A stretch of 64,000 nucleotides of DNA from Ruegeria sp. EL01 (lineage in GTDB: Bacteria; Pseudomonadota; Alphaproteobacteria; Rhodobacterales; Rhodobacteraceae): positions 99,308 to 163,307 of the forward strand of contig NZ_OMPS01000016.1 of NCBI RefSeq assembly GCF_900313035.1, given 5' to 3'. Every line of letters starts with the position of its first letter. Position 1 is the first letter of the stretch. A model generated the notes under the pieces. It saw nothing but the letters and a program-made list of their open reading frames with translations. It was not told where the DNA came from and did not search any database. This document shows, one piece after another, positions 55,937 through 64,000 of the stretch. The translations under genes and the position numbers were made by a program.

Positions 55937-56785
55937 GAACCAGTCGTTCAGGTGCACGGTGACAGGAATTTGAACTAAATAGCTACAACAAGCGTTTTTC
56001 AAATGATCCCTCGTCTGACACCCACTTTCTTCGCGGAGAATGTGGCCAATCTACTGGTACCACAACGGTCAAGATATCAGTTTGAAACGCCTGCGCCACC
56101 ATTGAGGCGAAAAGCGACTTTGATTGCAGCCAAAAAGTGTGGTGCTGTGACACAGGAGCAATAGGTAATAGTTGAGCTGGGTGATAACTGTAGTCTGAAA
56201 ACTAAGGTCTGCTTTGGGGAAGCTGCATTGCGGCGTTGATAATCCCGATGGACGGCAGCTGTGGGCCGTCCACGTCGACCTGGTCATACCCTGAGCAAAG
56301 CAGTTCTCTGCGGCGCCGCAAGGCAGCGCTGAGCCCACTTTGACAGATGCTGCTAACGGTTCAAATTACGGCAACACGGAATTGAGCTCAGACCGGTCAG
56401 AAACAAAGCTTGTTTTGGTACATACGACGCCTGTCTTTCCGAACGTTCTGTGTGGATGGCTCCTACACAGCAACATATTTTTTGAGCTGATACGAGCGTC
56501 TGTCAGATGCAGTCGTGTGTCCGGCCTGTTTGCGCAGCGCACGCGGCTGCTGGCCCTGACCCCCTGTTCGAGTTGAACACTTTTGCGCAGCACCGAGAGG
56601 TTCGGCAGATAGGTTTGATCGCGCAAATCAACCCAGTCCTACCGAAAGCCATCCTTTTTACAGGTTTTTAACGCCGGTAAATCAGTCAACTCACTTCCCT
56701 GGCTTAAGGTCACGGTTCATATCACCACAGAACAAATCAACTGAACCAGCGAATGCCTGATCACCCCAACTGCGGTCTCGCAGCC
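55937..56785. other. 849-base region without a recognisable gene
   Basis: All open frames here are short and lack conserved features. A patch at about 56305-56370 (GCCGCAAGGCAGCGCTGAGC and onward) resembles 49690-49750 and looks like a degenerate dispersed intergenic sequence. The inverted GGACGGCAGCT/AGCTGCCGTCC-like bases near 56250 are the only notable structure. Probably decayed DNA between the tcuB remnant and the next cluster. Confidence 0.6.
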
Positions 56786-57598
56786 TTAATCAGGTAACGA
56801 TTGCATCCGAAACAACTCGGCCAAAATCGGATCGAAGCGCCGGTTTGGAACGTGCTCGACCAATATGTCGTCAATCTCTCCGCTGCGAAACAGCTCCACC
56901 AGCGTCTCATCAATTCGAATTCGAATATCGTCTGCCCCCATCGGGACAGCCAGCGCGTATGGCTCATAGCTCAGGCTTCTGAGGCCGATCTGCAGTTTGT
57001 TCTGCAGGTTCTGTGATCCTTCCAATATCGCCTCCAGAATTTCGCGATCGGCGATGTAGGCGTCCAGAATCCCACTTTCCAACTCCTGCACAGCGACATC
57101 ATGGCTGGGAACACTTTTGAATTCGAAGTTCCAAGTGCTCCCACTGATCAGGTTGCCCGACTTCCATTTATTGTGGGTCGTCGTATCGCTCAGCAGACCG
57201 ACGGTCAGCACCTCGTCGTTCTGGTCATTCTTTTCGGGAAGTTCACGGGGATAGAGTAGTGCGGTTCCTGTTACGAAGATGATCAGGCTGAATTCCATGT
57301 CCTTGCGACGATCCAACGTCATCGTGGTCGCTTCGCACAGCACATCACAGGTTTTGCCCAATTCCTCGAATCGATTTTCGACGCTGACCGCAATCAGTTG
57401 CGGATTGCTCTGCCCCATGTGTTCGCTTGCGCGCAAGCAGAGATCAACGCTAAATCCAGCCGGCTTTCCGGCATCGTCAATATAGGAAAACGGCGCGGCA
57501 TCTTCGCGGTAACACAAAGCGAGGTCGTCACTGTCAGCCTTCGCCATCGCAGGCAATAACAACAACGCAACTGAAACGGCCCTTAACACGATGTGCAT
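56786..57598 (-). CDS. orphan periplasmic solute-binding protein (SBP_bac_3-like)
   Basis: 270 residues from ATG at 57598, with a signal peptide (IVLRAVSVALLLLPAMAKA). Seen: family 3 binding-protein features: DLALCYREDAAPFSYIDDAGKPAGFSVDLCLRASEHMG, CDVLCEATTMTLDRRKDMEFSLIIF (substrate loop), LTVGLLSDTTTHNKW and ELESGILDAYIADREILEAIL, RSLSYEPYALAVPMGADDIRIRIDETLVELFRSGEIDDI. Several paired cysteines are atypical. There is no ABC permease or ATPase near it, so it may act as a sensor or partner of the next gene. The frame is open to a GTG at 57784 that overlaps the upstream gene's stop; ATG at 57655 is another start. Confidence 0.8.
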   Translation of the reverse strand: MHIVLRAVSVALLLLPAMAKADSDDLALCYREDAAPFSYIDDAGKPAGFSVDLCLRASEHMGQSNPQLIAVSVENRFEELGKTCDVLCEATTMTLDRRKDMEFSLIIFVTGTALLYPRELPEKNDQNDEVLTVGLLSDTTTHNKWKSGNLISGSTWNFEFKSVPSHDVAVQELESGILDAYIADREILEAILEGSQNLQNKLQIGLRSLSYEPYALAVPMGADDIRIRIDETLVELFRSGEIDDILVEHVPNRRFDPILAELFRMQSLPD

Positions 57599-57773
57599 CC
57601 AGGAATAACGCTGCAATCCTTGGACCAGCCGCAGCATCCGCCGCAACAGCACCATACTTGCTCGTTCTGCGCTAACCGGATACTTGGCGCACCGCACGGA
57701 GAATACACACCGCCGCAAAAGGCGAGCGCAAGACCGGCGAGCGTAAGTCTGATCGGCAAATCTCTTGAAACTA

Positions 57774-59405
57774 TCATGTTTCACAGGTCCCCTGTTGACG
57801 TTGCTTGCTTCTCATCTTGGCGCCGGTCTGAAAGACACTGGCCATGATCAGATGAGTGAGGTGATCGGCCATCGTTCCGATCGAAACACCCAGATTCTCG
57901 GCCGCTTCTTGGGTTTTGCCCTTTTGCCTAAGCGCCTGTCCCAGAACTGCGCGCCACATGCTGTATTCGTTGAAATCGCAAATCCGGAACAGCTTTCCGC
58001 CGTCCAGCCTTTGTTTGCGGACACGATCTGACGTTGTGCCGTACTTGTCCAGCAGGGCGTCGAACATCGCTTCGACCTTGACCACATTCAGCTCTAGCGG
58101 TCCGTTGGAAAATATCGGCGGATAATGGATGCGAAGCATGACTGGGTGAGATGGTGTCATACTGGCAGTGCATTCGACCACGAGTTCGATGTCGTGAAAA
58201 ATCGGACCGTCATACAGCGAGTCGTAATCAGACCTTCCCATATGAGTGAGGTAGGTCCGGTAGTGAAACGCCTGTTGCCGGGTCGTGGTATCCAGTTCGA
58301 TCTCGTCGCTGATATTGACCGGACCGTCACGTTCACGGCCCCTGCCGAGCCAGCCATAGGTCCTGTGGTCTTTGGGTACTTCCTGACCGCAGCTGATCTT
58401 GGTCAGGAACGTACCTTTGAAATTGAAGGCGCGCCGAATCACCCCATCAATGCGGCCATCCAGATGCGTCGGTGCCGTCGCCGACCAAAGCTTTCCAAAC
58501 ATGGCCTCGGCCAGGTCCTTGGTGACTGTCCTTACCGGCGCCGCCCGAATGATCCCATCCGGATCCCGAAAGCAATAGCGGAACCGGACCGGGTTCGGGA
58601 ACTCTGCCCCACGACCGTACACATCGAGGTTTGGCTTGACACCCAACGCAAACAGATACGCCTGCCGCCTGCCGCAGGCGCTTTCATCTTCAAAGCTTGT
58701 CGGATAATCCGACGAGAACGGCCCGGGTTGTGCGGCGCCTGCCTCGTCCTGACGGCTGCGCAGAATCTCCCAATTGGCGTGTGCCTGCTGCATCACCTGA
58801 ACTTCCGTGCTGTGTAGATATGACCACCGGCCGTTTAGATATGGCCAATGGCTGCCGGACGACTGGGACCATTGCAACGGAAGCTTTGCATCGCACTCGC
58901 TGTCGTTGGGTTTGCAAACCTGGTAAACAGCGTTTCCGTTGGCAAACACATAGGCGTCGTCTTCGGTGATCGGAGCAATCGCATCTTCAGATATAATAAC
59001 CCGCAACCCATATTCGGTTTGAAAAATCGTGTGAACGTCGCCACCTATTTCAAGTTGTGACACCGGCCTCAGAACCAGCCCGATCGGGAAGAAGAGCGAC
59101 TTGTTCACGCTTCTCGCCTTGCAATCCACCCACCGCGCAGGCCCGGTTGTGATGGTGACCCAATAAGGCGCTTGTTCCGCGAGTTGAGAATCCTTTAGCT
59201 GATCCGGTGTATCGCTCCCGAGATCTTGCCTAACCATCTGAAATAAATCTTGTTTTCTCTCATCCAGCTCTTGTGCGAATACAACGGTGCATGGATCTGG
59301 CTGTGCAAAAACAGTACGCCCCGGTATCACGAAAACGGACAGAACGGACAGTGAGAGTATGACAAAATACAGGTCTTTGAATATGTTTAAAACTCTAAAT
59401 AGCAT
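57774..59405 (-). CDS. secreted protein of unknown family
   Basis: 543 residues that I do not recognise. Seen: an N-terminal hydrophobic signal (LYFVILSLSVLSVFVIPGRTVFAQ) with cleavage likely before PDPCTVVFAQ, so it is periplasmic or released. Features include VQVMQQAHANWEILRSRQD, CGRRQAYLFALGVKPNLDVYGRGAEFPNPVRFRYCFRDPDGI, many spaced cysteines (possible disulfides), a strand-rich middle and a short helical C-terminus (QALRQKGKTQEAAENLGVSI) like a TPR hairpin. ATG at 59405 is preferred to the longer frame from 59453. Its last codons overlap the start region of the solute-binding gene, so both are one operon. The divergent giant membrane gene starts 80 bases away and probably shares regulation. 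Confidence 0.7.
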   Translation of the reverse strand: MLFRVLNIFKDLYFVILSLSVLSVFVIPGRTVFAQPDPCTVVFAQELDERKQDLFQMVRQDLGSDTPDQLKDSQLAEQAPYWVTITTGPARWVDCKARSVNKSLFFPIGLVLRPVSQLEIGGDVHTIFQTEYGLRVIISEDAIAPITEDDAYVFANGNAVYQVCKPNDSECDAKLPLQWSQSSGSHWPYLNGRWSYLHSTEVQVMQQAHANWEILRSRQDEAGAAQPGPFSSDYPTSFEDESACGRRQAYLFALGVKPNLDVYGRGAEFPNPVRFRYCFRDPDGIIRAAPVRTVTKDLAEAMFGKLWSATAPTHLDGRIDGVIRRAFNFKGTFLTKISCGQEVPKDHRTYGWLGRGRERDGPVNISDEIELDTTTRQQAFHYRTYLTHMGRSDYDSLYDGPIFHDIELVVECTASMTPSHPVMLRIHYPPIFSNGPLELNVVKVEAMFDALLDKYGTTSDRVRKQRLDGGKLFRICDFNEYSMWRAVLGQALRQKGKTQEAAENLGVSIGTMADHLTHLIMASVFQTGAKMRSKQRQQGTCET

Positions 59406-59485
59406 GTTGTATCTTTCTCTGATACACTCACACCTATAGCACGAACCCGACAATTTTTGAAGTCAGCACGCTGCGGGGACATTTT

Positions 59486-62400
59486 TTGGCAGCAGAAGAG
59501 ACAACTGAACGACGTTGGATTTTGCCAAATTTCATTTGGCTGGCGCTTGTCCTGCTGACCTTTGTGATCTTGCATACGACAATTCTCAGAACCGCACTAT
59601 CCCTGTTTGGGCTTCGACAGGATGTATCGCAGATCGTGCTGGTTAGGGACAGTTGCGGCAACGCATTCATGCCGCCGGTTGCGCTGACCCGCAGCGCGTC
59701 CGATTTCCCGATTTTTCGCAGCGCCTGCGATAAAGGGCGCGATACCCAGATCTGGTACACGATCCCACGCGGAAACCGGACGGGCTTGTTTCTAAACGAA
59801 CGGCTTGTCGACGCCACCGATTTCAGTTCGACCAATCTGGGAAAAGCGACCCTGAGATTGCGCAAGGGCACCAACCGTCTCGTGGTTTTGGATGAAGGAA
59901 GCGAGGCGCGGCTGCCATTCGCCACGCAAATCGAATACCCGCGCTACACCCTTCCGGACAGGCGGGCGCAGGGCCTGATCCCTCCGGTAACACCAAACCC
60001 CACTTATCCAACATCCGAAATTTGGGTCGTATTGCCAGACGCCTATCGCGCAGAGCAGTCACTCGGCCTCTACAGAGCGGATGATGGGACCTTCTCGGTT
60101 GCGATCGCCTCTGATTGCGGGCTGCTACCGGGAACTGCGGAACAGGATGCCTGTTATCAACGCGCCAGCGAAAGCGGGGTCACCTCGTCAGGTTATGCGA
60201 TCGCCGCCACTAAAAAAGAGGCCCCAACGGCGACGATACTAAAAAAGCTTTACCGCGAACTGACGATCCATCTAGAGCCAGATGCACTGAGATTGGAAAT
60301 CAGGATCTGCCTGTCTAAGGATTTGCAGCTACAATCCACCTTCAAGGATGATCAGGACAATCTGACCCCACAGGAAGTGCTGCGCCGGGTTTTCGGTCTT
60401 TCAATCGAGAGAAGCGCGATGTTTCAGGTCGGGGATGCTCTGACCATGGCCAGGATCGTGCCCAGGCAGGGCGCGCTGGGTTGTTTCGCCTATGAAGGCG
60501 ATATCGCGCTTGATATCGGACCCATAGTCTTTGATCCCGGTAACTTTCTCGCTATGCAAGGCGACCGGCTTACCATTGAGAACGCGGGCCCCCTGCTTGA
60601 ATCGGAAGGGCCGTTGCCGGAAGCGCGCGTCGATGAGAACACGGTCGTTTGGAATGGTCGCTACGGTGAAACAAAGGGGCTGAGAATCTCCGATTGGGGC
60701 ATCGCGGCGAGCGCTGCCAAAATAGAGTCCGCCAAGGCTGAAAACTCGTCTACGATCTTGTCGCTGGCCTTCCGTATCAGTGGAGAAGTTCCAGAAACGC
60801 TGCATGTTCTCTCATTGGGTCTCGCTGCCGCTTTGCCGGTTCTTGTGATCGCTCTGGTCGGCTATTTCGCGTTGCAAGGTGCGGACCGGACCATCTTGTT
60901 CCCGGTGATCGCTCTTTCGATCTACGTTGTGACGATCGCAGCCCAACCGCTCATGCTGTCGGCAGCGCAGTGGATCTTGTCGTTGTTTCCGGCGCTCAGG
61001 GCACCTGGCGGCGGCGTTCTCAGAGCGACCGCGATCGACTACATACCCTTGGGTGTTTTGGCGGCAACGCTCATGACCCCGGTTGCCCGCCACAAGATCG
61101 GCGGCACCAGTGGATTAAGAACGCAGGACAAGGCCTGGTTGGCTAGCTTCATACGCGCCATCGGATTTGTGGTTCTTGCCTCAGTGACGCTGACAATGTT
61201 GCGTCATCCGAACTGGATTGCAACGATCGAACAATCAGTTTCACAAGACACACGGCCGACAACAGCGCTCCTGCTGATGCTGACAATCTGGATTCTGGTC
61301 AGCACCGCATATGCCCGCTGGGCGCTGCGCCGGTTTCTCAGGAATACAGTTGATGAGCGTTCTGCCAAACCTGGCGCGCTGATCGGTGCGCTGATTGTTG
61401 TTATTCTGCCCGTTATCCCCGCCCTCACAGGCGCGACGGGTTTGATAGGAGCGTTGTCGGACACGCCGCATCCGGTTTTTGAACACTGGGGCGCAGCCAG
61501 GGTGCTGGGATTGTCCGCCATGCTGCTGCCCTGTCTGGGCTATCTTGCCGTAATGACTATCTTTGTGCACAGCTACTCTGTGGTGCTTCGCAGGGCATTG
61601 TCATACCCGCCCGAAGCACAGGTCAATTCGAACACCTTGAAGCTGTTTGCTATAGTACTGGCTACGATCCTGGCGGCTCCGGCATTCGGTCCGCTTGCTA
61701 ATGGCTCAACGGCTTTTGGCAAGGCGACCCTGCAACTTCTTGTTCAGTTTCATGATATCGCCGTGCTAGCAGCATTGACCATCCCAGCAGTTTTGTTCTT
61801 CAGATGCGTACGCCGCGTCGAACCTGGCAGCGAATTCGCCAAAGATCCGTCGCTTGAACTGATGCTATCCGCGACGCTCGCGGGCTATGTGACCTCCATA
61901 TCGGCCCATGACGGCGATTTTTTTGTGAATGCGCTGGCGGCGGCGGTGGCGGGATTTGGCGTCTACATGGTCGGATTGCAGCAAGACGTAATGAAACCGC
62001 CTTCCAGCTCGGTACGTGACAATCTCGGAAATCACCTCGTGGCTGCGATTGACGACAATGTTCTTTTGGACAAGCGCCTCACGCAGGAAGAAGTGCAATA
62101 TGCCGAAGGTGAAATCGATTGGAACACATTTCAGCAAAGAAAGTCAGAGGTTGATAAGATCAGATCTCAAAAAGAAATCGCTCTGGGATGTGAACTGCGG
62201 GTCGCGAAAGCGCAACTTCTCAACAATGGACCAGGAGGTACGCCGCTTTCGAACGCAACACTGGGCATGGGGCTGGGCGTGATTTACGCTTTGCTTTTTG
62301 ATGTCACCCGTGCCATCGAATTTGGCCCCATTGGTCAACATGGCGGCCAATGGTGGGTATGGTTGTTGCGCGGCGCAGATGCGACAGGAGTGGAACTTTC

Positions 62401-62833
62401 GATCTCTGAGGGCGGTGCGTTCTCCCAGCTTCAGTCCATCGTCCGTGCCTTGTTGTTCTGGCCGATTCTGGGCTTTGTGTTTGGGGGTCTGTTCCATCGG
62501 CTTCATGGTAACGACGGTTTTACCAAGGGCGCCGTATTATCAGCTATTCTTGTGATCCCTGTGGCGCTTGATGGGATGTGGAGCGGGGGGTCACAGATAG
62601 ATCTGGAAACCTTCAAGATCCTGCTCAGCAGAATATTGTTGATCGGACTGTTTCTTCTGGCCGTTGGTGCACTCGCGTTCGATCTGGCGAGCATCCATCG
62701 TCAGGGCGCTTCATGGACATCCCTCAGATCAATCTACGGCGTTCCCGCACTGCTGAGCTACGCGACGATAATCGGTATCGCTTCAGCCCTTCAGAGCGCG
62801 TTTGCCCTGGTGACTCTGGCGGGCGCCAACTAG
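59486..62833 (+). CDS. giant polytopic membrane protein of unknown family
   Basis: 1115 residues from TTG at 59486 (GGGGA upstream). I do not recognise the family. Seen: one N-terminal helix (FIWLALVLLTFVILHTTILRTAL); a periplasmic part of about 400 residues with scattered cysteines (DSCGNAF, FRSACDKG, SDCGLLPGTAEQDACYQ); then about 15 helices, starting with LSLGLAAALPVLVIALVGYFAL. A charged, probably cytoplasmic segment near 830-920 (LDKRLTQEEVQYAEGEIDWNTFQQRKSEVDKIRSQKE) interrupts the helices, and more follow (LLFWPILGFVFGGLFHRL, LLIGLFLLAVGALAFDLA). No transporter, glycosyltransferase or sensor signature is evident. It is divergent from the secreted protein/SBP pair and may form one envelope system with them. 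Confidence 0.75.
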   Translation: MAAEETTERRWILPNFIWLALVLLTFVILHTTILRTALSLFGLRQDVSQIVLVRDSCGNAFMPPVALTRSASDFPIFRSACDKGRDTQIWYTIPRGNRTGLFLNERLVDATDFSSTNLGKATLRLRKGTNRLVVLDEGSEARLPFATQIEYPRYTLPDRRAQGLIPPVTPNPTYPTSEIWVVLPDAYRAEQSLGLYRADDGTFSVAIASDCGLLPGTAEQDACYQRASESGVTSSGYAIAATKKEAPTATILKKLYRELTIHLEPDALRLEIRICLSKDLQLQSTFKDDQDNLTPQEVLRRVFGLSIERSAMFQVGDALTMARIVPRQGALGCFAYEGDIALDIGPIVFDPGNFLAMQGDRLTIENAGPLLESEGPLPEARVDENTVVWNGRYGETKGLRISDWGIAASAAKIESAKAENSSTILSLAFRISGEVPETLHVLSLGLAAALPVLVIALVGYFALQGADRTILFPVIALSIYVVTIAAQPLMLSAAQWILSLFPALRAPGGGVLRATAIDYIPLGVLAATLMTPVARHKIGGTSGLRTQDKAWLASFIRAIGFVVLASVTLTMLRHPNWIATIEQSVSQDTRPTTALLLMLTIWILVSTAYARWALRRFLRNTVDERSAKPGALIGALIVVILPVIPALTGATGLIGALSDTPHPVFEHWGAARVLGLSAMLLPCLGYLAVMTIFVHSYSVVLRRALSYPPEAQVNSNTLKLFAIVLATILAAPAFGPLANGSTAFGKATLQLLVQFHDIAVLAALTIPAVLFFRCVRRVEPGSEFAKDPSLELMLSATLAGYVTSISAHDGDFFVNALAAAVAGFGVYMVGLQQDVMKPPSSSVRDNLGNHLVAAIDDNVLLDKRLTQEEVQYAEGEIDWNTFQQRKSEVDKIRSQKEIALGCELRVAKAQLLNNGPGGTPLSNATLGMGLGVIYALLFDVTRAIEFGPIGQHGGQWWVWLLRGADATGVELSISEGGAFSQLQSIVRALLFWPILGFVFGGLFHRLHGNDGFTKGAVLSAILVIPVALDGMWSGGSQIDLETFKILLSRILLIGLFLLAVGALAFDLASIHRQGASWTSLRSIYGVPALLSYATIIGIASALQSAFALVTLAGAN

Positions 62834-62893
62834 GTTCTATTGCAAAAATTGAGAGACCTGAGCCGAACGCCTCGGACCAGAGCCAACAATGCA

Positions 62894-63580
62894 CTAAAGC
62901 ACACAACTCTTACCTGCATGAACTATGCCAAACAGCAGCACACCATTGACGAGAAATACAGCCGAAACCATGTACCAAGTTTGTCGGCGTGCCTGTACGA
63001 GCTCTTCGAGCAGACCCTCAGCTCGACGATAGAATTCCATAACGGTGACAACTTCGCCGCTTACGACATTGCGGATCGGCACGTAGACGCCAAGCAACGG
63101 CAACTCTATTGATGCAACATCGGCCAAATCATGCAGTTGAATTACGTCGTACTCAGCGGCAACGTGCCCTTGCCAGGCTTGCGCCAGCGCAGCAGAGATC
63201 TGAAACTTTCGGTCTTCGAGCAAAGGATCAAACGAAGCGAGAACAGTCCCATCCCGCGCCCACACTTTGTAAGTAACAACGTGTGTCTGGAGTGCGCCAT
63301 CAACGAAGACCCGACGTAATTCGTCTTTACCTTCTTCCGAGAATGAATCTGAAGTGGTTTGTAGGAATGAAAGTTGCGGAAGGAGGCTTTCAAAATAAAG
63401 CGCCGTCGCCGCACCGTAGTTTTCTGTGACACCGGCTTCAATTCGCTTGCTGGCCCATGATCCCAGTGTAAGAGCCACGCCCAATATAACAAAAAAGCCG
63501 AAAGCAAAGAACCTCATTGAGAGGGTGGATTGAGACAACACGTGTTTCAAACGCGGCAACATGTTGAACAACATGGCCAT
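62894..63580 (-). pseudogene. sensor histidine kinase remnant: membrane and periplasmic part only
   Basis: 228 residues with two membrane helices (MRFFAFGFFVILGVALTLGSWA and TWYMVSAVFLVNGVLLFGIVHAG) flanking a periplasmic domain of about 140 residues (FESLLPQLSFLQTTSDSFSEEGKDELRRVF ... LLGVYVPIRNVVSGEVVTVMEFYRRAEGLLEELVQARRQ). Immediately after the second helix the frame ends in KSCVL and stop; no HAMP, HisKA or ATPase domain follows before the membrane gene at 62833. I infer a truncated kinase. It could still be a short membrane sensor, hence the moderate confidence. Confidence 0.65.
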
Positions 63581-64000
63581 TTATTATTCACACCACAATC
63601 GACTTTGGTCTGAATGCTGATGCCAAGAGCGTCAGAGCAGTGATAACCGCCGTGCACAAAATTGATACTTCGACGCGAACCGGCGTCTATCTAAGCGGAC
63701 ATCTGATTTCCAAACACTAACGTCAGCAAAGTCTAAGGTTTGTGGCTGCTGTCAGCGTGAGCTGCAGCGGCGATAAATCTGACAAGGAGGAAAGCGCGGG
63801 CGGCTTTCGCTGCTATGGGGATAGTGGCTCGAGGCTTGGTTGGCGGATGCCATGACGCTTGAGGCTGACGACACCGATCCGTGCCGGCCAGCTGATCTTT
63901 CTGGGCCCATGCCGCGGGATCGTCATTTTGCTGTTGCCATTGGCCTGCTGCAACGTGGGTTTCGGTGGAGTGGCCGCAACGACTGGTCCGGTGCCTGCTG
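63581..64000. other. 420-base terminal region without a convincing gene
   Basis: Both strands are broken by stops at short intervals up to the right edge. The G+C-rich last 200 bases could be the edge of an element or gene that continues outside the window; nothing in it is recognisable to me. Confidence 0.4.

Noticed and set aside
63780..64000. Possible gene running off the right edge
   Set aside because: No frame in the last 220 bases stays open long enough or shows conserved sequence; cannot be supported.

Overview
The window looks like the chromosome of a marine alphaproteobacterium of the Rhodobacterales (Roseobacter group). Supporting signs, by recognition rather than by search: an ALAS-type hemA, a cysteine-poor DksA, a PIN protein resembling one I know from Rhodobacter, Tat-exported TRAP transport, a Bpt-type leucyltransferase, a CoxE/MoxR pair and a free-standing Hint-domain protein. 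No tRNA, rRNA or CRISPR array was seen.

Bases 1-49364 are mostly ordinary core genome. In order: the 3' end of lpdA; an M20 dipeptidase divergent from hemA, with a perfect FNR-type box between them; a RodZ-like protein and ispG; a Hint-domain protein; a run of export-related genes (agmatine deiminase, DsbA-like, M48-TPR protease); cell-wall genes (AmiC-type amidase, PBP1A); prfB, an M50 protease, an amidase and a DUF2189 protein. Next is the acetolactate synthase operon (ilv large subunit, an unknown small gene, ilvH). Its leader carries a complete transcription attenuator: promoter, 15-residue leader peptide with Leu-Val-Val-Ile-Val codons, antiterminator stem and terminator. A Cache-domain histidine kinase and a NarL-type regulator then sit divergent from a dctPQM TRAP operon. 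They are followed by bpt, RDD, DUF2852, glnE, an RlmI-like methyltransferase with a PIN gene, an M48 protease, a quinone-reductase-like flavoprotein, a coxE/DUF2927/GNAT/moxR gene block, dksA, a FAD monooxygenase and xth.

Bases 49365-64000 are an accessory, decaying region. It holds a HAD-like hydrolase, an N-terminal scrap of a PLP decarboxylase, an alpha/beta hydrolase and a Zymomonas-type pyruvate decarboxylase. It also holds an IS5/IS427-type insertion sequence, itself broken by a 40-bp double-hairpin insert, and a C-terminal scrap of tcuB flush against that IS. A divergent three-gene cluster follows: an orphan solute-binding protein, a 543-residue secreted protein and a 1115-residue polytopic membrane protein, the last two of families I do not recognise. 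The region ends with a sensor kinase that lost its kinase domain and about 420 bases without a convincing gene. The three-gene cluster at 56786-62833 is the best candidate for an undescribed system. The ilv leader is the best-supported regulatory element.

A 25-bp sequence recurs three times between genes (33162, 40848, 49457), each time beside a small hairpin. It looks like a dispersed intergenic element of this genome.
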